Both the position numbers and the translations under genes were made by a program. 33,277 nt of DNA from Pegethrix bostrychoides GSE-TBD4-15B (lineage in GTDB: Bacteria > Cyanobacteriota > Cyanobacteriia > Elainellales > Elainellaceae). Below, piece after piece: positions 8,876 through 16,732 of the stretch. Location of the stretch: NCBI GenBank assembly GCA_019359155.1, contig JAHHHV010000031.1:1-33277 (forward strand), in the 5' to 3' direction. Below the pieces are notes generated by a model. It was given only the letters and a program-made list of their open reading frames with translations, did not search any database and was not told where the DNA came from. Position 1 is the stretch's first letter. The number at the start of each line of letters is the position of its first letter.

Positions 8876-10287
8876 GCTGTCTCCTCTTTGCCCAACTGGT
8901 CTTGAAAGTAACGCTGGTATAAATAACAGCTAGGTTGGATCTCTCCAGTCTGTATTTTTACCAAACCAAGACTTTCCAGCTTGTATAGCTCTATGGGTTC
9001 TAGATGGCCTTTGCTACTCAGTATCCGCCAAAATGCAGCCGCGAGCTGGGGCTGGTTTTGTAAATGGCTCAACTGTTGGCGCAGATGTTCGCTGTAGATG
9101 CCGGTGGATGTTGGTGCTGCCTGCAACAATTGCTCTAGCGTCATCTCTTGTCGCGCGAGGTGGTAAAGCGCTAGCCGAACCAGATAGGGATGCCCGCCAA
9201 TCATCTCCAGCAGCGAGGTTAATTTGCTAGCGCCTGCCTCGCCCGTTGCCCAATGCAGACCATGCCGCAGCGCTAACGCCTGCACCTGAACCAGCGTCAA
9301 TTCAGGCAGGGTAATCGGCAAGCCCACGTTGAAGGGCGACTGATTTAGATTTAGCGGAATATAGACCTCTGTGGCATGTACCACCACCAGCCGCAGCCTC
9401 TGCCAGACTTCATACTCAGAGGCATCTTCATACCAGGAGCGCAGCAGGGGCAGAAAATCTGCGGCCAGATCGGGATATTCAAACAGCCGATTCACTTCAT
9501 CAAAGGCCAACACCAGCGCCTCAACTGTCGGAAGCAGATACCGCTGAAAGTAGATCGTGCAGCTCATTTTGCTGCCAATTTCTGAGTTCCAATAGTCAGC
9601 TAGGGCGGGGGCTAACCCTAGCTGCTGCGCTATGTTGGCACAGAGCCAGCGCAAGAACGCATCGAGCGAGCTGAAAACTGCACGGTCGGCTCTTTGCAGA
9701 TTCAGCGTTGCGGTTTGCAGTCCGTGCTGCTTGGCGTGAGCCAAAATCCGGTGCATCAGCGAGGACTTGCCCATCTGTCGGGGCGCTCGAATCCGAATCA
9801 GGCTACCCGGCTTGCAGACTTCGCTGAACGCCCGCAGTTCAATCGGCGGACGCTCGATATAAAACGGTGAGCCCAGCGCCACTACGCCGTTGGGAAACTC
9901 TAGCCGATCTGAGGCGTGAACGACAGCTCTATCCCGGCCATAGCTTCCTAGCGACTGGCGCATCTGCTCCTGCTGATAGCGTCTAAACACCACATGCATA
10001 TTCTTCTTCGTAACCTTTTCGCCCAAAGCTTTGGAAAGCATCAGCCAAAGCTGTGATCCGATATCTCGAATGTAGCTGGCGTCATAGCTCAATCCGGCGG
10101 CAATTTCTTCATAGTTTTGACCTGCCCAAGATTGACAAAATACCGTCTGCTGTAAGTCGTTCAGAGACTTCGGCTGGAGCAGCGATTCTAAAATGAGTAG
10201 CGCTTCATCAGGGGTCATGGCTTCTGAGCGATCAGAATAGGTTTCTGCTGCTCTTGATTCTATCGCTATCGCTTGGCTCCCAAACAT
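8872..10287 (-). CDS. vMAP-type N-terminal HTH plus AAA-like ATPase
   Basis: This 471-residue protein has an N-terminal segment (about 24-104; TPDEALLILE..., 'FCQSWAGQNYEEIA', 'YIRDIGSQLW', 'ALGEKVTKKN') matching the vWA-MoxR-associated helix-turn-helix domain common in cyanobacterial conflict and signalling proteins. An AAA-like NTPase follows, with Walker A APRQMGKSSL near residue 170 and Walker B VLAFDEVNRL near 265, then a helical C-terminus. A perfect AGGAGG lies 5 nt before the ATG, which supports this start over Met24. It is the first gene of the minus-strand block and overlaps the AAA-HisKA gene by 4 nt, so two related ATPases are made in a coupled way. The vWA and MoxR partners of textbook ternary systems are absent here. 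The precise role is unknown. Confidence 0.87.
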   Translation of the reverse strand: MFGSQAIAIESRAAETYSDRSEAMTPDEALLILESLLQPKSLNDLQQTVFCQSWAGQNYEEIAAGLSYDASYIRDIGSQLWLMLSKALGEKVTKKNMHVVFRRYQQEQMRQSLGSYGRDRAVVHASDRLEFPNGVVALGSPFYIERPPIELRAFSEVCKPGSLIRIRAPRQMGKSSLMHRILAHAKQHGLQTATLNLQRADRAVFSSLDAFLRWLCANIAQQLGLAPALADYWNSEIGSKMSCTIYFQRYLLPTVEALVLAFDEVNRLFEYPDLAADFLPLLRSWYEDASEYEVWQRLRLVVVHATEVYIPLNLNQSPFNVGLPITLPELTLVQVQALALRHGLHWATGEAGASKLTSLLEMIGGHPYLVRLALYHLARQEMTLEQLLQAAPTSTGIYSEHLRQQLSHLQNQPQLAAAFWRILSSKGHLEPIELYKLESLGLVKIQTGEIQPSCYLYQRYFQDQLGKEETA

Positions 10288-10460
10288 ACGGCCTCCTGCT
10301 AGCTACCAATGCAATCGTTCTTACCTTAGGCTGGAAGTTGCGTTCTGTCTGTAGGAAACTGTGGGAAAAAGTTGGATTTCAAAAAGTTTCTAAATTTCTG
10401 CGAATCGAACTTGACACAGTTTAGTAAACCTACTAAGTTAGCCTCGTAGGCTACAGTTTT

Positions 10461-10484
10461 CCTTGAGCCTACCCTTGAGCCTAC
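10461..10484. repeat. 12-bp tandem duplication in hetC upstream region
   Basis: CCTTGAGCCTAC occurs twice in direct succession without mismatch. Its AGCCTA core also appears in the adjacent palindrome at 10439-10453, so the two together could present several half-sites to one regulator. Confidence 0.8.
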
Positions 10485-10503
10485 TTAGAAGCTCAAAGGG
10501 AGC

Positions 10504-10525
10504 TGAAATGCTTGTGAAATGCTTG
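10504..10525. repeat. 11-bp tandem duplication in hetC upstream region
   Basis: TGAAATGCTTG occurs twice in direct succession without mismatch, 20 nt after the first tandem duplication. The unit is about one helical turn. Confidence 0.8.
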
Positions 10526-10680
10526 GTCTGACACCTATTTTTAACCGTTTTGCTTGATCAAAGAGCGATATCTATAGCGGTTGTCATGCGCTGCTATCAG
10601 GTTCGTTGAAGGTTTGTTCCCTGTTTCCAACCAGCTACCAACCGGTGATCTGGGGCTAGAGATTCCAGATACCGATTCTC

Positions 10681-10704
10681 TAAAGATTTCTGTAAAGATT
10701 TCTG
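10681..10704. repeat. 12-bp tandem duplication nearer hetC
   Basis: TAAAGATTTCTG occurs twice in direct succession without mismatch, about 150 nt before the hetC start. It is the third such duplication in this one intergenic region. Confidence 0.8.
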
Positions 10705-10855
10705 TTGCCTTTGCATGTCCCCCCGGCAGTTGCTCTGCTCGTTGAGGATAGATTCTAGTGACTACACGTCTTCAATCGGTTCTAGATATCCACTAGATAC
10801 CCATAGTTGCTTCTGAACTATGCGGCAGTTCAAGATTTTGAAATGAGGCCGAGCC

Positions 10856-13800
10856 ATGAACCATGTGAGTCGGGTGCAGGGCAGTCATCTTGCCTGCTCC
10901 CAGAGCGTGCTGATGCCCCCTTTAGCCGTCTCTAAATTCCTCAATCTGTTTCTAAACGCAGATCAAGTCGAGTCATCCACACTGCTAGAGTGCAGCCAAG
11001 CCTTTAGCGTTCGGACATTTCAGCTTGGTGAAGAGATTGGCCGATTTACAATAGATGTAGATACAGCAAATCAGCCAGCCCTGTTTTATCTCGTCTGCCA
11101 GGGTCGAGTGCGCTTGCTTTGTGAAAGTTTCGAGCAGTCTCGTGAGACTACCGCCATGCTGCTAGAGGCTGACGCGGCTTTTGGAGCAGACTTCCTGTTC
11201 ACAAATATTTTATTGCCTTATCGAGCAATAGCCGCAAGTTCAGTCCAGGTTGCCTCGGTGCCGACTGCCAGACTCACAGGTTGGTTAAAGCAGTTTTCGA
11301 GACTGGAGGGACTCTTAGGCAATTCCGTTCAGCAACGACAGCGTTTAATTTTCTTCAAGCGCTTTACAGTCCTGCATTCATTACCTAGCAGCTATATTCA
11401 TCAGTTTGTTGATCAGCTGGTTGAGCAGACGATTCCAGCAGGTTCCAGGCTGACCCAAGCTACGCCCAGTGAGGTCGGCCATTTCTGGCTGCGGCAAGGA
11501 ACGGTCAGCGGTTCTGGCGAGCTGCATCTGAATGGCCAAGCGCCCAGCCAAATGCAGCCGCCTACAATTGGTGAAGATTGGGGCTACCCTAATTTACCCC
11601 CTAGTGACTGGAAGGCTCAAACTGATCTGGTCGTTTACCAGCTGGCGCCTGAGCGTTGGGCGGAGATAGCGGCGTTAGGAGATGGAGTCCGCTCACCTAG
11701 CCGTTCGCTTCGGCTACCCGTTTCGCTTCCGCCTCAGGTTAGTCCACCGCAGGCTAAACCCGACTCCCCAACCCGCCCCAATCAGCTCGCCCATCAATCT
11801 GCCTCTATTGCCTTTCCCAAACCGCTCAAGCGTCGTCTGCTCAGCTTGCTCGACCGCTATCCCTGGATTGAACAGCAGAGTTCTTCCGACTGCGGCGCGG
11901 CTTGCCTGGGGATGATTGGCCGCTACTGGGGCAAGAATTTTCCCATCTATCTGCTGCGCGAGCAGGCCAACGTTGGGCGCTCCGGGGCTTCTCTGAAAAA
12001 CCTGGCGAGCGCGGCAGAAAATCTAGGGTTTCAGGCTCGTCCGGTGCGCGCCAGCCTCAGCCGCCTCGCTGAGCAGAAAAATCCCTGGATTGCCCACTGG
12101 GAAGGAATGCACTACGTGGTGGTCTACACCACCACCGCCAAACGGGTCTTTCTTGCCGACCCGGCGATTGGTAGAAGGTCACTGTCTCGGACAGAGTTTC
12201 AAGCCCACTGGACGGGCTATGCCCTGCTGCTCGACCCAACTGAACAGCTGCGGCAAACTGAGGTGAAGCAAGCCTCGCTGAATCGATATCTGACAGCACT
12301 CTTTCCCTATCGTGGCCTGATTTTACAGGTGATTCTAGTCTCCTTACTAATTCAGATCTTGGGACTAGTCACACCGCTGTTCACCCAAATTATTTTGGAT
12401 CAGGTGGTGGTGCAGAAAAGCCAGTCGGCTTTGAATATCTTTGCGCTGGGGCTGCTGCTGTTCAGCGTTTGGGGCATCTGTATGGCAGCGGTGCGGCAAT
12501 ATCTGCTCAGCTATTTCTCCAATCGGCTTGATTTAACGCTGATTAGCGGATTTATTCGACATACGCTGACGCTGCCCCTGAAGTTTTTTGAGTCGCGTCG
12601 GGTGGGCGATATTTTAACCCGCGTCCAGGAAAACCAGAAGATTCAGCGGTTTTTGATTGGGCAGGTGGTGCTGGCTTGGCTGGATTTCCTGACTGGCTTC
12701 GTCTATCTGGGACTGATGCTCTACTACAACTGGCGGCTGACGCTGCTGGTGCTGGCGCTGATTCCGCCGATTGTGCTGCTGACGCTGGGAGCGACCCCCT
12801 GGCTGCGGCAGGTTTCACGCCAGATCTTCAACGAAGCCGCCGATCAAAGCTCTACCTTAGTCGAGATGATCAGTGGTGTGGCCACTATCAAAGCGGCGGC
12901 GGCTGAGCAAGAGCTGCGCTGGGGCTGGGAAGATCATTTGACGCGGCAGATGAACATGCAGTTTAAAGGCCAGAAGCTCGGCATTGGACTCCAAACCGCA
13001 AGCGGCCTGATCAATACGCTGGGGAGTACGGCGTTGCTCTGGTATGGGGCAATGTTGGTGATTCAAGACGATCTGAGCGTGGGGCAGTTTGTGGCCTTCA
13101 ACATGATGACGGGCTATGTGATTAGCCCAGTGATTGCGCTGGTAAATCTCTGGGACGAGCTGCAAGAAGTGTTTATCTCGATTGAACGCTTGAATGATGT
13201 CTTTGAGGCTCAGCCAGAATCCGCTCAGTCTACGCTGCTGCTGCTGCCAACGCTGCGCGGAGAGATCCGATTTGAAGATGTCAGCTTCCGGTACGGGGAA
13301 GATGAAGACTACAATGTGCTGCAAAATATTTCGTTTGACGTAGAGGCTGGTCAGACGGTGGCCATTGTGGGGCGCAGCGGCTCAGGCAAAAGCACGCTGG
13401 TCAAGCTCTTACAGGGGTTGTATCCGGCCAGTCGCGGCCATGTGCTGATTGATGGACATGATATTCGGCATACCGCGGCTCAGTCTCTGCGTTCGCAGCT
13501 CGGCGTTGTCCCCCAGGAATGCTTTTTGTTCTCCGGGAGTATTCTGGAAAACATTACGCTTTATCGCTCTGAATTTACCCTAGAGCAGGCGGTTGAGGCG
13601 GCAAAGTTAGCTGAGGCTCATGCGTTTATTCAGTCACTGCCGCTGGGTTACAGCACCAAAGTGGGAGAGCGCGGCAGTTCACTCTCAGGCGGACAGCGGC
13701 AGCGGATTGCAATTGCTCGCGCCTTGCTAGGCGAACCGCAAATTCTAATTCTCGATGAGGCGACTAGCTCGCTAGATACCGAGTCTGAGCGGCGGTTTCA

Positions 13801-14005
13801 GCGCAATCTGGCGCAGCTTCGACGCGGTTCTACTGGCGCAGCGCGCACGACACTGATTATTGCCCATCGGCTCTCCACGGTTCGCAGCGCCGACAAAATT
13901 TTGGTACTCGATCGCGGCATTCTAGTTGAGCAAGGTGACCATGACGCTTTGATGAAGCTGCATGGACTCTACTACCATTTGGTGCAGCAGCAGCTCGATC
14001 TCTAA
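10856..14005 (+). CDS. hetC: HetC-like peptidase-containing ABC exporter (cNMP-like domain, C39, TM domain, ABC)
   Basis: This 1049-residue exporter has the HetC architecture. Residues 1-290 resemble one or two degenerate cyclic-nucleotide-binding folds. A C39 bacteriocin-type peptidase follows (about 333-460) with catalytic Cys346 in SSDCGAACL, His419 in MHYVVVYT and Asp435 in FLADPA. The ABC membrane domain spans about 485-770. The nucleotide-binding domain has Walker A VGRSGSGKST (about 836), signature LSGGQRQR (about 942), Walker B ILILDEATS and H-loop IIAHR. C39 exporters cut double-glycine leaders and export the cargo in one step. The HlyD adaptor, hetP and three leader-bearing small proteins lie downstream. 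In Anabaena HetC is needed for heterocyst development and its gene is next to hetP. All catalytic residues are intact. Confidence 0.93.
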   Translation: MNHVSRVQGSHLACSQSVLMPPLAVSKFLNLFLNADQVESSTLLECSQAFSVRTFQLGEEIGRFTIDVDTANQPALFYLVCQGRVRLLCESFEQSRETTAMLLEADAAFGADFLFTNILLPYRAIAASSVQVASVPTARLTGWLKQFSRLEGLLGNSVQQRQRLIFFKRFTVLHSLPSSYIHQFVDQLVEQTIPAGSRLTQATPSEVGHFWLRQGTVSGSGELHLNGQAPSQMQPPTIGEDWGYPNLPPSDWKAQTDLVVYQLAPERWAEIAALGDGVRSPSRSLRLPVSLPPQVSPPQAKPDSPTRPNQLAHQSASIAFPKPLKRRLLSLLDRYPWIEQQSSSDCGAACLGMIGRYWGKNFPIYLLREQANVGRSGASLKNLASAAENLGFQARPVRASLSRLAEQKNPWIAHWEGMHYVVVYTTTAKRVFLADPAIGRRSLSRTEFQAHWTGYALLLDPTEQLRQTEVKQASLNRYLTALFPYRGLILQVILVSLLIQILGLVTPLFTQIILDQVVVQKSQSALNIFALGLLLFSVWGICMAAVRQYLLSYFSNRLDLTLISGFIRHTLTLPLKFFESRRVGDILTRVQENQKIQRFLIGQVVLAWLDFLTGFVYLGLMLYYNWRLTLLVLALIPPIVLLTLGATPWLRQVSRQIFNEAADQSSTLVEMISGVATIKAAAAEQELRWGWEDHLTRQMNMQFKGQKLGIGLQTASGLINTLGSTALLWYGAMLVIQDDLSVGQFVAFNMMTGYVISPVIALVNLWDELQEVFISIERLNDVFEAQPESAQSTLLLLPTLRGEIRFEDVSFRYGEDEDYNVLQNISFDVEAGQTVAIVGRSGSGKSTLVKLLQGLYPASRGHVLIDGHDIRHTAAQSLRSQLGVVPQECFLFSGSILENITLYRSEFTLEQAVEAAKLAEAHAFIQSLPLGYSTKVGERGSSLSGGQRQRIAIARALLGEPQILILDEATSSLDTESERRFQRNLAQLRRGSTGAARTTLIIAHRLSTVRSADKILVLDRGILVEQGDHDALMKLHGLYYHLVQQQLDL

Positions 14006-14041
14006 GCACACAGGCGATCCAGCAAATTTGTCACCCCTTAA

Positions 14042-14064
14042 CCAAAATTCTGCCAAATTGGCAG
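14042..14064. promoter_or_regulatory. Operator-like palindrome, copy 1 (upstream of hlyD)
   Basis: The core is TGCCA-AAT-TGGCA (14051-14063), preceded by CCAAAATTC. The same A-rich flank plus TCTGCCA-N3-TGGCA core recurs at 16119 and 16624. It lies in the 204-nt gap between hetC and the adaptor gene, with AT-rich TTATTTATATAG and TATAGAT promoter-like sequences 25-55 nt downstream. The protein that binds it is unknown. Confidence 0.65.
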
Positions 14065-14209
14065 TTAATAAATTAGCTCACCTCTAAAATAGTTATTTAT
14101 ATAGCAGCACTATAGATCTTTCCGTGATCTGCTCTGCCTCGTCAGAAATTGCTTTCCAGTCTTTTCAGCATTACCGTAATATTGCTCGCTCTCTATTCAG
14201 GTCACTACT

Positions 14210-15664
14210 ATGCAGCAGCTTGACTCCTCAACATCCTCAAACTCCGCTGTTCTGATCCAAAACCTCGAACTCGAATCCATCCAGCAACTGCCGCATCCTG
14301 AATCGGGTGCAATCTATGGCGGTATCGTGACCACAAAACCCGTGACTGAAAAAATCGGGCGCAGCAGCCCTGTTCCCGAGCGGTTGGCAACGGCTCAGAC
14401 TGCAAGCTGGAGTCCGACGCTGCAAACCTTGCTCGATCAGCCGCCTTCCAGCTTTCCGCGCCATCTGCTGCTGGGTGGCTTGCTGTTCGGGACGGTGTTG
14501 ATCGCTTGGGCTTGGCTGGGTAAGGTGCAGGAGATTAGCCATGCTCAGGGGCGATTGATGCCGCAGGGTGAGCTGTACAAGGTTCAGCCCGTGACGCAAG
14601 GAGAAATTGCTAAACTGCTGGTTACGGAAGGGCAGTCAGTGAAGGCGGGACAGGTCGTTGCCGAGCTAGATAATCGGCTGGCGGCTTCAGAAATCGATCG
14701 GCTCAAGCAAGTCTTGGCGGCCTCAGAGCTGCGATTATTTCAGACTCAAGAGTTGATCGATCGCACGCAGCTAGAGGCCCAGACGCGACGCGCAATCGCG
14801 GCGGCTGGATTACAGGCGCAAACCGCATCTATTCAGCAGGTGCAGGCACAAGCTCGCTCAATTCAAACTCTGCTGCCGCAGCTCCAGGCTGAAAAAGCGG
14901 CCTACGAGTCAAGGCTAGGGCGGTTGCAGCCGCTGGCACAGGAAGGAGCAATTGCTCAAGATCGGCTGTTTGAGATTGAGCAAACCTTACGCCAGCAGCA
15001 GCAGACGATTAGCCAAAATCAAGGAGAGCTGGAGCAAATCCAATCTGATGGTAACCGCCTGCAAGCTGGATTAACTGAAAAGCAGGCTGAGGCTAAAAGC
15101 AGCGATTTAGAAACACAGCAGCAGTTGCAAAAGCTGAAAATGCAGGCGGCTGAAGTGAACGCTGAAATTGCCGAGGCCAAGGTGGAGATGCAGGCGGCTC
15201 ACACTAGAATGAGCGATTTATTGCTCTATGCGCCCGTGAATGGTACGGTGACTTCGCTGAAGATCCGTAACCCTGGGGAAGTAGCTCAGCCTGGACAGAC
15301 GATTGCTGAAATTGCCCCTGCCAATATGCCGCTGGTCTTGTCGGCCTTCTTGCCCACCTCAGAAGCGGGGTTGGTGCAGCCCGGAATGCCCGTGCAAATC
15401 AAGTTTGATGCTTTTCCTTACCAGGAGTATGGGTTGGTTTCAGGCAGCATTATCACGATTTCACCAGATGCTGAAATCCACGAGCAGATGGGCGCAGTCT
15501 ATCAGGTCAAAGTTGCGCTAGAGCACAGTTCGGTGATTCGACAAGAGATTCAGCTCAAGGCAGGGCAGACAGGACGAGCCGAAATTATTGTGCGCCAGCG
15601 ACGCATTCTTGACGTTCTACTCGATCCAATTCGGCAGCTTCAGAAAGGCGGTATTAGTTTGTAA
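14210..15664 (+). CDS. HlyD-family periplasmic adaptor (membrane fusion protein)
   Basis: This 484-residue protein has a cytoplasmic N-terminus, a single membrane helix near residues 85-104 (LLLGGLLFGTVLIAWAWLG) and then the first half-lipoyl motif (VQPVTQGEIAKLLVTEGQSVKAGQVVAELD). A long Gln/Ala-rich coiled-coil hairpin spans about 155-330. The second half-lipoyl and beta-barrel follow (APVNGTVTSLKIRNPGEV...PGQTIAEIAP) and the family's closing strands (KAGQTGRAEIIVRQRRILDVLLDPI). Such adaptors join an inner-membrane C39/ABC exporter to an outer-membrane TolC-type channel. None is encoded in the window, so a shared TolC is likely. The gene sits behind hetC with a repeated palindrome in front and hetP 40 nt behind. 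Confidence 0.93.
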   Translation: MQQLDSSTSSNSAVLIQNLELESIQQLPHPESGAIYGGIVTTKPVTEKIGRSSPVPERLATAQTASWSPTLQTLLDQPPSSFPRHLLLGGLLFGTVLIAWAWLGKVQEISHAQGRLMPQGELYKVQPVTQGEIAKLLVTEGQSVKAGQVVAELDNRLAASEIDRLKQVLAASELRLFQTQELIDRTQLEAQTRRAIAAAGLQAQTASIQQVQAQARSIQTLLPQLQAEKAAYESRLGRLQPLAQEGAIAQDRLFEIEQTLRQQQQTISQNQGELEQIQSDGNRLQAGLTEKQAEAKSSDLETQQQLQKLKMQAAEVNAEIAEAKVEMQAAHTRMSDLLLYAPVNGTVTSLKIRNPGEVAQPGQTIAEIAPANMPLVLSAFLPTSEAGLVQPGMPVQIKFDAFPYQEYGLVSGSIITISPDAEIHEQMGAVYQVKVALEHSSVIRQEIQLKAGQTGRAEIIVRQRRILDVLLDPIRQLQKGGISL

Positions 15665-15704
15665 CACATTTGCAGTTCGTGAAAGCCCTACAAGGAGTAA
15701 CTCA

Positions 15705-16082
15705 ATGCATTCAAACTTTAATCAGCAGCCTGACAAAGTTATGACACCTGCTCAGTTCACGCAGGTTGTAGAAGCGATTCTAGAAGGTAAATACTCATGG
15801 GCTTGTGTCTTGATCTTACGCTTCGCGGGCTACAATCCACTCCATTACATTCCCTATCGCACCTACAACCGCCTGATGAAAGATCACGCTCAGCAGAGCC
15901 GCACTAAAATTAGGGGCTATGACGAGCGCCAACCTATCTCTGAGCCGGCTTATGCTTGCCATCACGGTATTCGAGACTTGGGGTATCTGGAGCCTTTAGA
16001 TCAGCAAACTAACGTCAGAGGCGGTGAACGTTCAGCCATTTTGGTCAGCCTTAGCTCTATTTTCAAGACCCTGAAAGCTTAG
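15705..16082 (+). CDS. hetP: HetP-family protein
   Basis: The ATG at 15705 is chosen because AAGGAG lies 7 nt before it; the open frame extends further upstream without a ribosome site. The 125-residue product has the HetP-family core almost unbroken near residues 10-62: DKVMTPAQFTQVVEAI, then GKYSWACVLILRFAGYNPL, then HYIPYRTYNRLMK. The C-terminal half is variable. In Anabaena HetP and its paralogues control timing and commitment of heterocyst differentiation, and hetP lies directly after hetC. Here an HlyD gene separates the two, 40 nt upstream. HetP has no known enzymatic motif. In an organism that may lack heterocysts it could instead govern the peptide-export genes or another cell-fate decision; that is an inference. 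Confidence 0.9.
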   Translation: MHSNFNQQPDKVMTPAQFTQVVEAILEGKYSWACVLILRFAGYNPLHYIPYRTYNRLMKDHAQQSRTKIRGYDERQPISEPAYACHHGIRDLGYLEPLDQQTNVRGGERSAILVSLSSIFKTLKA

Positions 16083-16118
16083 GCTTCAGGTCATGCTCTG
16101 GTGCTCCCAGCACTATCG

Positions 16119-16141
16119 CCAAAAATCTGCCAAACTGGCAG
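16119..16141. promoter_or_regulatory. Operator-like palindrome, copy 2 (upstream of peptide gene 1)
   Basis: The core is CTGCCA-AAC-TGGCAG (16127-16141), with 6-bp perfect arms preceded by CCAAAAAT. It ends 53 nt before the peptide-1 ATG. It matches copies 1 and 3 over a 23-bp block with only a few differences. Confidence 0.68.
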
Positions 16142-16194
16142 CGCTAAAGTTGAGAATTCGCCTATTGTTGCAGTAGCTTAAATGAGAGAAACCT

Positions 16195-16521
16195 ATGATT
16201 ATCACCGATTTAGAATATCTTGACATGCTGACCGGATCGAATCATTTAGGAGCAGGTAGGCAGACTATTTCACTTAGCCTGAGCCAGGGCATCGTTCTGT
16301 TGAGTTTAAATGGCAAAGAGCTATTCAAGACCACAGTTCCAGATGACAACCTATCCGACTTCAGCATTTCTACTAGTGTATCCAAATTTCGACGACTCTA
16401 CCGACTTGGAAAATCTCATGGTATCAGTAGCTCCGCTCTAACTCTCCTCAAATCTTGGCCTGGTATCGCTACCTATACCTCTGCATCTAGTTCAGTTGAA
16501 ATGTTTTCAGCAATATCCTAA
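16195..16521 (+). CDS. Candidate secreted small protein 1 with double-glycine-like leader
   Basis: This 108-residue protein has a leader (1-21) that opens MIITDLEYLD and ends HLGAG. It aligns without gaps with the leaders of the next two small genes, sharing I-x-D-L-x-[YH]-L-[DE] at the same distance from a terminal small-small pair. C39 peptidases such as HetC cut after Gly-Gly or Gly-Ala, so cleavage after G21 (or A20) is inferred. The mature part is about 87 residues, has no cysteine and is Ser/Leu-rich. Its middle is basic (KFRRLYRLGKSHG), unlike the other two. I do not recognise the mature domain. The gene has its own upstream palindrome and a Rho-independent terminator, so it is probably a separate transcription unit. 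Confidence 0.8.
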   Translation: MIITDLEYLDMLTGSNHLGAGRQTISLSLSQGIVLLSLNGKELFKTTVPDDNLSDFSISTSVSKFRRLYRLGKSHGISSSALTLLKSWPGIATYTSASSSVEMFSAIS

Positions 16522-16552
16522 ATATTGCTTAGATTTCAATGGGTCACAACAG

Positions 16553-16574
16553 CGTGCTTCAAGCACGTTTTTTT
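16553..16574 (+). terminator. Rho-independent terminator after peptide gene 1
   Basis: A GC-containing hairpin, CGTGC-TTCAA-GCACG, is followed at once by seven T residues. It lies 31 nt after the stop codon. Confidence 0.85.
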
Positions 16575-16623
16575 ATGAGTCGTAATCTATCAAGAGCTAA
16601 CTTTTAATCTTCTATTTTAGATT

Positions 16624-16646
16624 CATAAAATCTGCCAGATTGGCAA
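16624..16646. promoter_or_regulatory. Operator-like palindrome, copy 3 (upstream of peptide gene 2)
   Basis: The core is TGCCA-GAT-TGGCA (16633-16645), preceded by CATAAAATC. It lies between the peptide-1 terminator and the peptide-2 start, 87 nt before the ATG. AT-rich sequence with TATATC and TTATGTTT follows and could hold a -10 element. A 6-bp hairpin, CAGCTT-AAACA-AAGCTG, lies further down at 16682-16698. Confidence 0.66.
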
Positions 16647-16732
16647 CTAAGGCTTATTTATTTCGTATATCTTATGTTTAACAGCTTAAACAAAGCTGCC
16701 CACAACAAACTACGAACTTCGAGGAAAAACTC

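Larger units (their letters stand above)
10288..10855. promoter_or_regulatory. Divergent control region between vMAP-AAA and hetC
   Basis: These 568 bp have no supportable gene and must hold the promoters of two diverging units. A perfect 15-bp palindrome, TAGCCTCGTAGGCTA, lies at 10439-10453. Three perfect tandem duplications follow, annotated separately. A weak sigma-70-like pair for the plus strand is TTGCTT (10550-10555) with TATAGC (10573-10578), spacing 17, far upstream of hetC. A GAGG ribosome site precedes the hetC ATG. I found no NtcA box (GTA-N8-TAC) by eye. Confidence 0.6.

Noticed and set aside
10461-10704. CRISPR-like repeats
   Set aside because: The units are 11-12 bp, are directly abutting pairs of three different sequences, and have no spacers or cas genes.
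15588-15704. Upstream extension of the HetP frame
   Set aside because: It overlaps the end of hlyD, has no ribosome site and no HetP similarity; the ATG at 15705 has AAGGAG at ideal spacing.
16366-16521. Frameshift in peptide gene 1
   Set aside because: The alternative frame ends early, the present frame keeps a Ser-rich tail like its neighbours, and a terminator follows the stop at the expected distance. No positive evidence of damage was found.
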